Of a DNA stretch of 64,000 bases, positions 1 to 7,342 are shown piece by piece. The notes below the pieces were generated by a model that was given only the letters and a program-made list of their open reading frames with translations, had not been told where the DNA came from and did no database searches. The position numbers and the translations under genes are program-made. Numbering within the stretch: position 1 is the first letter of the stretch; every line of letters starts with the position of its first letter. This stretch comes from Streptomyces sp. SID8374 (GTDB lineage: Bacteria; Actinomycetota; Actinomycetes; Streptomycetales; Streptomycetaceae), in NCBI RefSeq assembly GCF_009865135.1, contig NZ_WWGH01000001.1:372001-436000 (forward strand). The letters are read 5' to 3'.

Positions 1-976
1 CGGGCAGCGGGTTGTCGACGTCCAGCTTGTCGCCCCAGGTGGTGGTGAGGCGGTGCGTGGAGAGGTTCCTGGCCGTGCGGCCGATCTCCGGGACGGTCTC
101 GCTCCCCGACGTCAGCCCGCTCCTGCCGTCGTAGACGACCTTGACCCGCTGGTCCTTGAGGACGGGGGCGGCGAGGTCGACGATCAGCGCGCGGGGGTTG
201 TCCGAGGCGCGGCTCACCGACTTGACCGGCATCGGGGAGGTGTCGACCTCGATCTTCAAGTGGTCCTTGACCTTGCCGAAGTTCGCGACCCGGTCCTTGA
301 AGGTGGCCTGGAGGCGCTTGCCGTTCTTGGCGACGCTCAGGGCGACCGGGTAGACCTCGAAGTCGGCGGGCGGGGTGAAGGCGGACTCGGGCACGATCTG
401 CTTCTTGAGCGTGTCGCTCTGCCAGCGCAGGAACATGCTGGCGCCGCCGACGTCCTGGAACATCTCCAGCTTGAAGTCGTGCTTCTCGCCGGCCTTCAGG
501 GCGATCGGCGCGCTGTGCTGCTCGTTGTCCCAGTCGGGCTCCCAGTGGTCGATGACAACGTTGCCGTCGAGGAAGAGCCGGAAGCCGTTGTCGCCGATGG
601 CGGAGAAGGTGTACGAGCCCGTCTCGGGCGCTTCGAGCTGTCCCGTCCACCGGGCGGTGGTGTGCTCGGTCCTGCCGGTCGCCGACTCGAACGTCCCCGT
701 GAGACCGGGGAAGTTGATGTCCGGGTCCAGAGAGGTGGCCCCGAGCTCGGCGAAGTCGCGGGCGCCGGGGGCGGACATGCTGAAGTATTCGCCCTTCAGC
801 CCGCGTACGTCGGTGACCGGGTCGTCGGCCGTGAACGCGGTGGCGGTGGCCGGTGCAGGGGTGGCGGGCGCGGCGGCGGCCGTCGGGACAAGAGTGGCGC
901 CGACCGGTATCAGGAGCGCGGCGGCACAGGTGAGAGCCCTGAACAGGGCACGGGGGCGCGGGTGTTGTCGTGTCAA
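1..976 (-). CDS. Secreted PA14-domain glycoside hydrolase, N-terminal part (runs off left edge)
   Basis: Partial gene; about 325 N-terminal residues are in the window. A TTG start at 976 has a GAGG ribosome-binding site 8 nt upstream and gives a classic signal peptide: RPRALFR, a hydrophobic core, then an Ala-rich cleavage region. An in-frame ATG at 1042 is possible but lacks a good ribosome-binding site. After the signal comes a PA14-type module (about residues 30-190) with GLKGEYF, GDNGFRLFLDG and MFLRW motifs, usually a carbohydrate-binding or inserted domain of glycosidases. The last visible residues (TWGDKLDVDNPLP) resemble the entry to a glycoside hydrolase family 2 region in Streptomyces homologues, but the catalytic part is outside the window. 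Likely an extracellular glycosidase; the GH family is inferred. Confidence 0.72.
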   Translation of the reverse strand, partial: MTRQHPRPRALFRALTCAAALLIPVGATLVPTAAAAPATPAPATATAFTADDPVTDVRGLKGEYFSMSAPGARDFAELGATSLDPDINFPGLTGTFESATGRTEHTTARWTGQLEAPETGSYTFSAIGDNGFRLFLDGNVVIDHWEPDWDNEQHSAPIALKAGEKHDFKLEMFQDVGGASMFLRWQSDTLKKQIVPESAFTPPADFEVYPVALSVAKNGKRLQATFKDRVANFGKVKDHLKIEVDTSPMPVKSVSRASDNPRALIVDLAAPVLKDQRVKVVYDGRSGLTSGSETVPEIGRTARNLSTHRLTTTWGDKLDVDNPLP

Positions 977-1062
977 GGCGTCGTCCTCGTCGAAGAGCCG
1001 GGAGTACCTCGAACCGCCGAGGTACTGCACATAGTCGAACATTGAGCCACAACACCAAACAC

Positions 1063-1079
1063 TGCACAACGGTCGTGCA
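1063..1079. promoter_or_regulatory. Imperfect 17-bp palindrome upstream of the PA14 glycosidase
   Basis: TGCACAACGGTCGTGCA reads nearly the same on both strands, with outer arms TGCAC/GTGCA and one mismatched base pair inside. It lies about 20 bp upstream of the far ATG and about 90 bp upstream of the preferred TTG start. Size and symmetry fit a LacI/GntR-type sugar-responsive operator, but no regulator gene is beside it. Confidence 0.3.
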
Positions 1080-1148
1080 CGCAGAATTTTCAACGATAGA
1101 AATCGGTGTACGACCGCGCCTCGCACGCCGGGCCCGCTCCCCGGCCCC

Positions 1149-1991
1149 TCACCGAAGCCCCCACCCCAGGAAGGCCGATGCCGTCGCCACGAACCGGTCG
1201 GGGTCGTCGATCCACGGATAGTGCCCCGCCCCGGGCTGCCGGACCAGCGTGGCGCGGGGGAACAGCTCCGCGCACTCCGCCACCGCCACGGGCGGGCTGT
1301 TCAGGTCGAACTCGCCGACGAGCAGCAGCACCGGACCCTCGAAGGCGGCGAGCGCCGTACGGGTGACCTCCGGATCGAAGGCGCCTTCGTCCCCGAAGTG
1401 GGCGACTGCTTCTCCGTTGACCGGCCGACCGGCGGCGTGATGGAGCCGGGCGGCAGCATCCCAACGCCCCCAGAAGAAGGGCGCGATGGCATCCCGGTCG
1501 GCGTCGGCGCCCTCGATGGCGGCCTCAAGCGCGGCAAAGGCGGCGGGGAACCACGGCTCGCCCTTCCGCCGCAGCGCGAGCGCGCGGCGCGTCTCCCCGT
1601 CGATCTCCACGCCCACCGCCCGCAGGCCGGGGCCGACCAGGACGAGCCCGCCGAGGCGTTGCGGGTGCCGGGCGGCGTACCGCATCGCGAGGTTCGCGCC
1701 GCCGGAGTGGGCCAGCAGATCGACCCGGGCGAGGCCGAGGTGCTCCCGCAGGGCTTCGACGTCCGCCACCTGGCGGTCGCAGCGATAGGAGGCGGCGTCC
1801 TCGGGCAGCGCGGACCGGCCGGTGCCGCGCGGGTCGAGGAGGACGAGCCGGCGGTGCGCGGAGAGGCCGCCGAGATCACCCAGGTAGCGGGAGTCGGCGG
1901 GCCCGCCCGGGAGGCAGATCACCGGGTCGCCGCCCCCGGTGACGCGGTAGGCGAGCCGGGTTCCGTCAGGTGCGGTGAAGAAGGAGGTCAT
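1149..1991 (-). CDS. Alpha/beta-fold hydrolase (proline iminopeptidase-like)
   Basis: A 280-residue cytoplasmic alpha/beta hydrolase. The oxyanion-region motif LPGGPA is near residue 27, DPRGTGRS near 53 and the nucleophile elbow AHSGG has Ser96. A likely acid is the Asp of GEFDLNSPP and the catalytic His is in GAGHYPW near the C-terminus, so the triad is complete. GGP plus DPRGTGRS is typical of the proline iminopeptidase/epoxide hydrolase branch; the substrate cannot be deduced. The ATG at 1991 has AAGGAGG-like bases only inside the gene and several upstream in-frame ATGs exist (2000, 2012, 2017), so the start is uncertain. It is divergent from the HTH gene at 2067 and separated by a strong palindrome, suggesting control by that neighbour. 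Confidence 0.85.
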   Translation of the reverse strand: MTSFFTAPDGTRLAYRVTGGGDPVICLPGGPADSRYLGDLGGLSAHRRLVLLDPRGTGRSALPEDAASYRCDRQVADVEALREHLGLARVDLLAHSGGANLAMRYAARHPQRLGGLVLVGPGLRAVGVEIDGETRRALALRRKGEPWFPAAFAALEAAIEGADADRDAIAPFFWGRWDAAARLHHAAGRPVNGEAVAHFGDEGAFDPEVTRTALAAFEGPVLLLVGEFDLNSPPVAVAECAELFPRATLVRQPGAGHYPWIDDPDRFVATASAFLGWGLR

Positions 1992-2010
1992 GGCCGCCAT
2001 GATGGGCGCC

Positions 2011-2036
2011 ATAACATGGTTGTACAACCTGGTTAT
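2011..2036. promoter_or_regulatory. 26-bp palindromic operator between hydrolase and HTH regulator
   Basis: The sequence is ATAAC-nn-GGTTG-TA-CAACC-nn-GTTAT, symmetric at every base except the two nn pairs. A further half-site TATAACC lies at 2055-2061, inverted relative to GGTTATA at 2031-2037, and overlaps the predicted -10 of the HTH gene. This layout suits autoregulation plus control of the divergent hydrolase by a dimeric repressor. Confidence 0.65.
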
Positions 2037-2066
2037 AGGAACTGGATCGTGCGGTATAACCGAGCT

Positions 2067-2681
2067 ATGACAGACAAGGACGACGACGGCCGCCCCCCTT
2101 CCCCTTTCCTCGGCGAGGACCAGGCAGTACGCATGTTCGCCGCCATGAACGAGGTCATCCGGGCGGGCGAGGAGATGCGGCAGCTGCGCAGCGAGATGGT
2201 CGCGCTGTTCGCCGGGGCCGGCTGGACCCAGGAGCGGATCGCCCGGCTCACGGGCATGAGCCAGCCCGCCGTCTCCAAGCAGGTGGCGAAACACGGGCCG
2301 GGCAGCCCGCCGCCCCCGGCTGAGCTCGCCCTCGACCAGTACGACGCGCCCTGGCTCGAAGGACGCCTGTGGGGCCTGGCCGAGGCGATCTCCGAGGCCC
2401 TTGGCCACGAGGCCCGCTGCACCCGCTTCGTCGACGCCCTCGGCCGGGGGAGGAAGCGCTTCACCCCCGAGAACGTCGACGCGCTGCGACGCCTCGTCGA
2501 GGAGGACCTGAGGCTGCACCGGCAGGAGCTCCCGACCCGTTGCCGGGCGGCGTACGACACCATCAGCCGGGGCCTCGACCTTCCCGCGCGGGCGACCGCC
2601 GCCGCCGGGTCCGCCTCGGTGCGCCGCACCCTGGCCCACCGCATCCAGCGGGACCGGCTCGGGGCGATGACTGAGGCGTGA
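2067..2681 (+). CDS. HTH DNA-binding regulator (204 aa)
   Basis: A soluble 204-residue protein. Residues about 52-76 (GWTQERIARLTGMSQPAVSK) form a convincing helix-turn-helix of the sigma-like or ParB-like type. It is preceded by a helical region that may dimerise (EVIRAGEEMRQLRSEM). The C-terminal half is helical, rich in Arg/Glu and not recognised. The ATG at 2067 lies 7 nt after a TATAAC -10-like hexamer (2055-2060) and has no ribosome-binding site, so translation may be leaderless. Its predicted operator lies just upstream and is shared with the divergent alpha/beta hydrolase. The ligand is unknown. Confidence 0.8.
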   Translation: MTDKDDDGRPPSPFLGEDQAVRMFAAMNEVIRAGEEMRQLRSEMVALFAGAGWTQERIARLTGMSQPAVSKQVAKHGPGSPPPPAELALDQYDAPWLEGRLWGLAEAISEALGHEARCTRFVDALGRGRKRFTPENVDALRRLVEEDLRLHRQELPTRCRAAYDTISRGLDLPARATAAAGSASVRRTLAHRIQRDRLGAMTEA

Positions 2682-2732
2682 CCAGCGGGTTCACCTATTC
2701 TCGCGTCCTTTTTCCATGAAATGCCGTTCCGG

Positions 2733-2738
2733 GGGTAT
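2733..2738 (+). promoter_or_regulatory. Possible stress-sigma (SigB-like) -10 element GGGTAT
   Basis: GGGTAT sits about 35 bp upstream of the anti-sigma-type ATPase gene. It matches the -10 box of Streptomyces SigB-family promoters (GNNT-N14-16-GGGTAT/C), but the -35 element is not clear. It lies inside a small inverted repeat (TTCCGG/TCCGGA). Confidence 0.25.
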
Positions 2739-2770
2739 CCGGAGTTCAGCCAGAAAGCTCACGCGACGGG

Positions 2771-3196
2771 GTGACCGCAATGAACGACCGCATGCTGATG
2801 ACACTTTCACCGGACGGGGAGACCCGCACCGATTACGTCTGCCGACCGGAGAAGGCCGCCGACGCACGGGAGGCGGTCACCAGCTTCGTCGCCCGGCTGC
2901 ACCCGGCACCGGCCGCGCACGTGGTGCAGAATCTGCTGCTCCTCGTGACGGAGCTGGTCACCAACGCCGTCCGGCACGCCGGAGCGGTGACCGCGCTCTG
3001 GCTGACCGCCGACCGCACGGGCGTCCACGTCCGGGTCACCGACCCGAGCCCGGCGCACCCGCAGGACCGGACGCCCGACCTCACGGGCCGCACCGGTGGC
3101 TTCGGCTGGCCGATGGTCCAGCGGCTGGCCCACGAGGTCACGGTCCGCGAGTCGCCGGACGGCGGGAAGGTCATCCTCGCCACCGTCCTCCGCTGA
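2771..3196 (+). CDS. ATP-binding protein, RsbW-like anti-sigma kinase fold
   Basis: A 141-residue single-domain GHKL/HATPase protein. The N box ELVTNAVRH (Glu61, Asn65) coordinates Mg-ATP, a G1-like VTDPSP follows near residue 92, and GGFGWPMVQRLA is the G2 region. In Streptomyces these short proteins act as anti-sigma factors or kinases of anti-anti-sigma factors; the partner is not encoded nearby. GTG 2771 or ATG 2780 could be the start (nine nucleotides apart). It stands alone, about 110 bp upstream of the FHA-ABC transporter. Two more proteins of this kind occur at 13173 and 50738. Confidence 0.85.
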   Translation: MTAMNDRMLMTLSPDGETRTDYVCRPEKAADAREAVTSFVARLHPAPAAHVVQNLLLLVTELVTNAVRHAGAVTALWLTADRTGVHVRVTDPSPAHPQDRTPDLTGRTGGFGWPMVQRLAHEVTVRESPDGGKVILATVLR

Positions 3197-3304
3197 CGGC
3201 GAAAGCCCGCACGGCGAAAGCCTGCACGGCGCGCCGGCACCCCGCCGAGTGAGCAACCCCGGCCGCGACGGGCGCCGATCGTGACGTCTCGATAGAATTC
3301 GGAC

Positions 3305-5668
3305 ATGGCACAGCGGCCCGCAGCGCCGACGGCGCCCGAGCTCGTCCTGGAGACCGATATCGGCTCCACGGTCATGAGTCCGAGCCGGGACTACCACGTC
3401 GGGCGGGACCCCGAGAGCGACATCGTCATCGACGACGCCCGGGTCTCCTGGCACCACGCGGTCCTCCACCCCGAGGCCGGGCACTGGACGCTTCAGGACG
3501 AGGACAGCACCAACGGCACGTACACCGGTGGCCACCGCATCCACGAATCGGACGTCGGCGCCGGCAGCATCATCCACTTCGGCAATCCGAGCGACGGCCC
3601 CCGGGCCGTCCTGCTGGGCCGCGAGCCCCCCGCCCGCCCGGCCGCGGCGGACCGGCCGTCCGCCGTCTCGATGCCCGCCGCCACCGGCACCTTCCGGCAG
3701 CCCACCACCGTACGGCCGCTGCCCGCGAAGTCCGTCCGCATCGGCCGCGACGCGGGCAACGACCTCGTCATCGACGACCTCGTGGTCTCCCGGCGCCACG
3801 CCGAACTGCGGGCGCTCCCCGACGGCCGGCACGAGATCGTCGACCTCGGCAGCCACAACGGCACGTTCCTCAACGGCCAGCCCGTCGGCCGGGCGGTCGT
3901 CGGCCCCGGCGACATCGTCGGTATCGGCCACTCCGCGTTCAGCCTCGTCGGCGATGTGCTCCAGGAGTTCGTGGACACCGGTGAGGTGTCGCTGGACGTC
4001 CAGGACCTGGAGGTCACCGTCGGCAAGGCGGGCAAGGGCGGCAAGACGCTGCTGGACGGGGTCTCCTTCCCCGTCGGCGAGAAGTGCCTGCTCGGCGTCG
4101 TCGGGCCCAGCGGCGCCGGGAAGTCGACACTGCTCAACGCCCTCACCGGGCTGCGCCCGGCCGACACCGGCACGGTCCTCTACGACGGCCGTGACCTCTA
4201 CCGCGACTTCGCCGAGCTGCGCCAGCGCATCGGCCTCGTCCCGCAGGACGACATCCTCCACTCGCAGCTGACCGTACGCAAAGCCCTCGGGTACGCCGCC
4301 GAGCTCCGCTTCCCGCAGGACACGGCGAAGGAGGAGCGGCAGGCCCGGGTCTTTGAGGTCATCCATGAACTCGGCCTGGAACAACGGGCGAACCAGCCGA
4401 TCCACAGCCTCTCCGGCGGCCAGCGCAAGCGGGTGAGCGTGGCCCTGGAGCTGCTCACGAAGCCCTCGCTGCTCTTCCTGGACGAGCCGACCTCGGGACT
4501 GGACCCGGGAATGGACCGCTCCGTCATGCACATGCTGCGCGGCCTCGCCGACGACGGCCGTACGGTCGTCGTCGTCACGCACAGCGTGCTGAGCCTGGAG
4601 GTCTGCGACCGGCTCCTCGTGCTCGCACCCGGCGGCCGCATCGCCTACTACGGCCCGCCCGACGACGCGCTCGCCTTCTTCGGCTTCGACGAGTGGCCGG
4701 AGGCGTTCGAGGCGTTCGAGAACGACCGGGACCGGGACTGGGCGGCCACGTACGCCGACTCGCCCTTCCACCGGCAGTACATCGTGAACGCCTCGGCACA
4801 GCCCCAGCTCCCCCCGGCCTCGCCCGGGGCGTCCGTCGCGCCGCCGCCGAAGACCCGTAACTGGGGTGCGCAGTTGGGCACCCTGGTCCGCCGGTACGCC
4901 TCCGCGCTCGCCGCCGACCGCACGTTCCTGATCATCATGATCGCGCTGCCCTTCGTCATGGGCGCCATGGCCCGCGCCCTGGCGGGCAGCAGGCTCACCC
5001 AGGAGACGGCGATGAACGCGCTGCTCATCCTGTGTGTGGGCGGCGTGCTGACCGGGGCCGCCAACGCCGTACGGGAGTTGGTCAAGGAGCGGGTGATCTA
5101 CCAGCGGGAGAGAGCCGTCGGCCTCTCCAGATCCGCGTACCTGATGTCGAAGATCGTGGTGCTCGGGACCATCACGATCCTCCAGGCCGTCGTGCTGACC
5201 CTGGTCGGACTGGTGGGCGTGGACCTCAACGCACCAGGTGGCGAAGGGGTGTTCCTGCCACCGCTCGTCGAGATCACCCTGGCCGTCGCCCTGTTGTCGT
5301 TCACCGCGATGATGCTCGGTCTGCTGGTCTCCGCCCTGGTGCGCAAGGAGGAGGTCACGATGCCGCTGCTCGTCCTCCTCGCCATTGTCCAAGTGGTCTT
5401 CTGCGGGGCCCTGCTGAAGCTGAACGGGGTGCCGGGGCTGGAACAGCTGTCCTGGCTGGTGCCGTCGCGGTGGGCGCTGGGCGCGATGGCCGGCACGGTC
5501 GATCTGGCCCGGATCGTGCCGGGCGAGCTGACGTCCGACCCGCTCTTCGGGCACTCCGCGGGGGTCTGGCTGCTCAACATGGGCATGCTGGTCGTCCTCT
5601 CCGCCGCCTTCGGTTACGTCGTCGCGAAGCTGCTGCGGCGCCATGAGCCCGCGGTCATGCGGAAGTAA
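3305..5668 (+). CDS. FHA-domain ABC transporter, ATPase and permease fused (Rv1747-like)
   Basis: A 787-residue inner-membrane exporter in one chain. Two FHA phosphothreonine-binding domains come first: one at about 25-95 (VGRD, SWHHA, DSTNGT) and one at about 140-205 (IGRD, SRRHAEL, HNGTFLNG). The ABC ATPase follows, with Walker A GPSGAGKST near 266, signature LSGGQRKR near 371 and Walker B LLFLDEP near 390. An ABC2-type permease with about six hydrophobic segments spans 525-780. The domain order matches mycobacterial Rv1747, which is regulated by the kinase PknF; the linker between the FHA domains here has candidate Thr residues (TGTFRQPTTVRP). A Ser/Thr kinase gene follows after one small gene, so phospho-regulated export is likely. 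Substrate unknown. Confidence 0.93.
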   Translation: MAQRPAAPTAPELVLETDIGSTVMSPSRDYHVGRDPESDIVIDDARVSWHHAVLHPEAGHWTLQDEDSTNGTYTGGHRIHESDVGAGSIIHFGNPSDGPRAVLLGREPPARPAAADRPSAVSMPAATGTFRQPTTVRPLPAKSVRIGRDAGNDLVIDDLVVSRRHAELRALPDGRHEIVDLGSHNGTFLNGQPVGRAVVGPGDIVGIGHSAFSLVGDVLQEFVDTGEVSLDVQDLEVTVGKAGKGGKTLLDGVSFPVGEKCLLGVVGPSGAGKSTLLNALTGLRPADTGTVLYDGRDLYRDFAELRQRIGLVPQDDILHSQLTVRKALGYAAELRFPQDTAKEERQARVFEVIHELGLEQRANQPIHSLSGGQRKRVSVALELLTKPSLLFLDEPTSGLDPGMDRSVMHMLRGLADDGRTVVVVTHSVLSLEVCDRLLVLAPGGRIAYYGPPDDALAFFGFDEWPEAFEAFENDRDRDWAATYADSPFHRQYIVNASAQPQLPPASPGASVAPPPKTRNWGAQLGTLVRRYASALAADRTFLIIMIALPFVMGAMARALAGSRLTQETAMNALLILCVGGVLTGAANAVRELVKERVIYQRERAVGLSRSAYLMSKIVVLGTITILQAVVLTLVGLVGVDLNAPGGEGVFLPPLVEITLAVALLSFTAMMLGLLVSALVRKEEVTMPLLVLLAIVQVVFCGALLKLNGVPGLEQLSWLVPSRWALGAMAGTVDLARIVPGELTSDPLFGHSAGVWLLNMGMLVVLSAAFGYVVAKLLRRHEPAVMRK

Positions 5669-5677
5669 GGCGGTTCC

Positions 5678-6319
5678 ATGGCGACCCCGACCCCGGAATT
5701 CCGCCCCACCCACGTCGTCCCCCCGGGCGGGCTGCCCGCCTGGGAGGCGCCCGACGCGGCCCGGCCCACCGACCCGCTGGACGCCCTGCTGCCGGTGCGG
5801 CTTGCGGAGCGGCGCGGGGACTGGGCGTATGTCGTCTGCTCCAACGGCTGGGCGGCCTGGGTCGACGGGCGGCTCCTCGTCTCCGTACCGCGCACTCCCC
5901 CGGCCGCCGGTCAGCCGCTCGCCCGCACGGCGGACCCGCGCCCTCTGCTGGCCCGGGCGGAGGAGGCCCTGAACCAGTACCGGCGCGCGGCCCAGGATCT
6001 GGCCGAGGGCCGCAGCGACGGGGAGACCTTCCAGCAGCGGACCCGGGGGCTGCGGGTGGGCATGGTCGTGGACGGGGAGTCGGTCTGGCTGTACGACGCG
6101 GAGCACGAGCGGTGGGTCTTCTGCGACGGGACACAGCTCAGTACGTACGCGGCGGAGTCGGGGCCGGGATCGGGTACGGCGTTCACGGGCGCGGGGCCCG
6201 AGCCCACGCGGGTGGTTGCCGTGGACGGGCCCGAACCCACCCAGGTCGTGGCGCCCGAACCGACGCGTGTCGTGGCCCCCGACGACACGGCGGACGGCTC
6301 GCCGGACGGCGGGCGGTGA
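5678..6319 (+). CDS. Uncharacterised protein with C-terminal PTxVV repeats, in kinase/FHA cluster
   Basis: A 213-residue soluble protein lying 9 bp after the FHA-ABC transporter and 6 bp before the kinase, so it is almost certainly co-transcribed with both. Residues 1-150 are a compact region with several Trp residues (WAYVVCSNGWAAWVDGR, WLYDAEHERWVFCDG), not recognised. The tail from about 165 is low-complexity and carries EPTRVV, EPTQVV and EPTRVV in succession. A Thr followed by hydrophobic residues at +2/+3 resembles ligands of FHA domains, so it could be the kinase substrate that docks on the transporter (inference). No signal peptide or membrane segment. Confidence 0.75.
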   Translation: MATPTPEFRPTHVVPPGGLPAWEAPDAARPTDPLDALLPVRLAERRGDWAYVVCSNGWAAWVDGRLLVSVPRTPPAAGQPLARTADPRPLLARAEEALNQYRRAAQDLAEGRSDGETFQQRTRGLRVGMVVDGESVWLYDAEHERWVFCDGTQLSTYAAESGPGSGTAFTGAGPEPTRVVAVDGPEPTQVVAPEPTRVVAPDDTADGSPDGGR

Positions 6320-6325
6320 CGGGTC

Positions 6326-7342
6326 ATGGCGCCTCCGCCGCCTCCCCCGTCGCACGATGCCGGGCTCCCGGCCGGCCGCGACGACGAGCTGATCGGCAAG
6401 CGGATCGCGGGCTATCTGGTGGAGGCCGAGATCGGCCGCGGGGGCATGGCGGTCGTCTACCGGGCCAAGGATCTGCGGCTGGACCGGGTCGTCGCGCTCA
6501 AGCTGCTCGCCCCGGAACTGGCCCGCAACGACACCTTCCGTCAGCGGTTCACCCACGAGTCGCGGGTGGCCGCCGCGATCGACCACCCCCACATCGTCCC
6601 GGTCTTCGAGGCCGGTGAGACGGACGGGCTCCTCTACATCGCCATGCGCTTCGTGGCGGGCGCCGATCTCCGCGTCCTGATCGACCGGCGCGGGCCCCTC
6701 GATCTCACGGCGGCCGTCCGGATCGGCGGGCAGGTCGCGTCCGCGCTGGACGCGGCCCACGACCACGATCTGGTGCACCGCGATGTGAAGCCGGGCAACA
6801 TCCTGGTGGCGGCGGGGACCGACAGCGACCATCCGGAGCATGTGTATCTGACGGACTTCGGGCTGACGAAGAAGTCGCTGTCGCTGACAGGGTTCACCAC
6901 GGTCGGCCAGTTCGTCGGGACCCTCGACTACGTGGCGCCGGAGCAGATCTCGGGGAAGCCCGTGGACGGCCGGTGCGATGTCTACAGCCTGGCGTGCGTC
7001 GTACAGGAGACCCTGACCGGGGCGCCGCCCTTCCGGCGGGACGACGACATGGCCCTGCTCTGGGCCCACCAGTACGATCCGCCGCCTCCGCCGAGCGGGC
7101 AGCGGCCGGACCTGCCGGGCGCGGTGGACGGCGTACTGGCGAAGGCGCTGGCCAAGTCGCCGGACGACCGTTACGAGACGTGTCTGCGGTTCATCGCGGC
7201 GCTGCGGGCGGCCGCGTCCGGGGTTCCGGCGGGGCGTCACGCACCGACCCGGGTGGACGCCCGGGCCGGTTCGTGGTCCGCGACGCCTGAGCCGCCGCCC
7301 CGGCCGCCGCGCTGGGCCCTCCCGGTGTTTCCGGAGGCCTAG
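6326..7342 (+). CDS. Soluble serine/threonine protein kinase (PknB-type)
   Basis: A 338-residue bacterial Hanks-type kinase. The glycine loop IGRGGMAVVYRA is near residue 36, the catalytic Lys is in VVALKLL, the loop HRDVKPGNIL is near 150 and DFGLTKKSLSLTGFTTVGQFVGT is the activation segment with several Thr/Ser. VAPEQISG follows. The domain ends near 290; the remaining tail is Pro/Arg-rich with no transmembrane helix or PASTA repeats, unlike PknB, so it is probably cytoplasmic. The tail contains APTRVDA, similar to the repeats of the preceding protein. Last gene of a tight three-gene unit with the FHA transporter. Its stop overlaps the end of the convergent streptophobe gene. Confidence 0.93.
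   Translation: MAPPPPPPSHDAGLPAGRDDELIGKRIAGYLVEAEIGRGGMAVVYRAKDLRLDRVVALKLLAPELARNDTFRQRFTHESRVAAAIDHPHIVPVFEAGETDGLLYIAMRFVAGADLRVLIDRRGPLDLTAAVRIGGQVASALDAAHDHDLVHRDVKPGNILVAAGTDSDHPEHVYLTDFGLTKKSLSLTGFTTVGQFVGTLDYVAPEQISGKPVDGRCDVYSLACVVQETLTGAPPFRRDDDMALLWAHQYDPPPPPSGQRPDLPGAVDGVLAKALAKSPDDRYETCLRFIAALRAAASGVPAGRHAPTRVDARAGSWSATPEPPPRPPRWALPVFPEA

Noticed and set aside
53..1045. Plus-strand 330-residue frame over the glycosidase
   Set aside because: It is antisense to a minus-strand gene with signal peptide and PA14 motifs; it is Arg/Gly/Asp-rich and has no recognisable domain.
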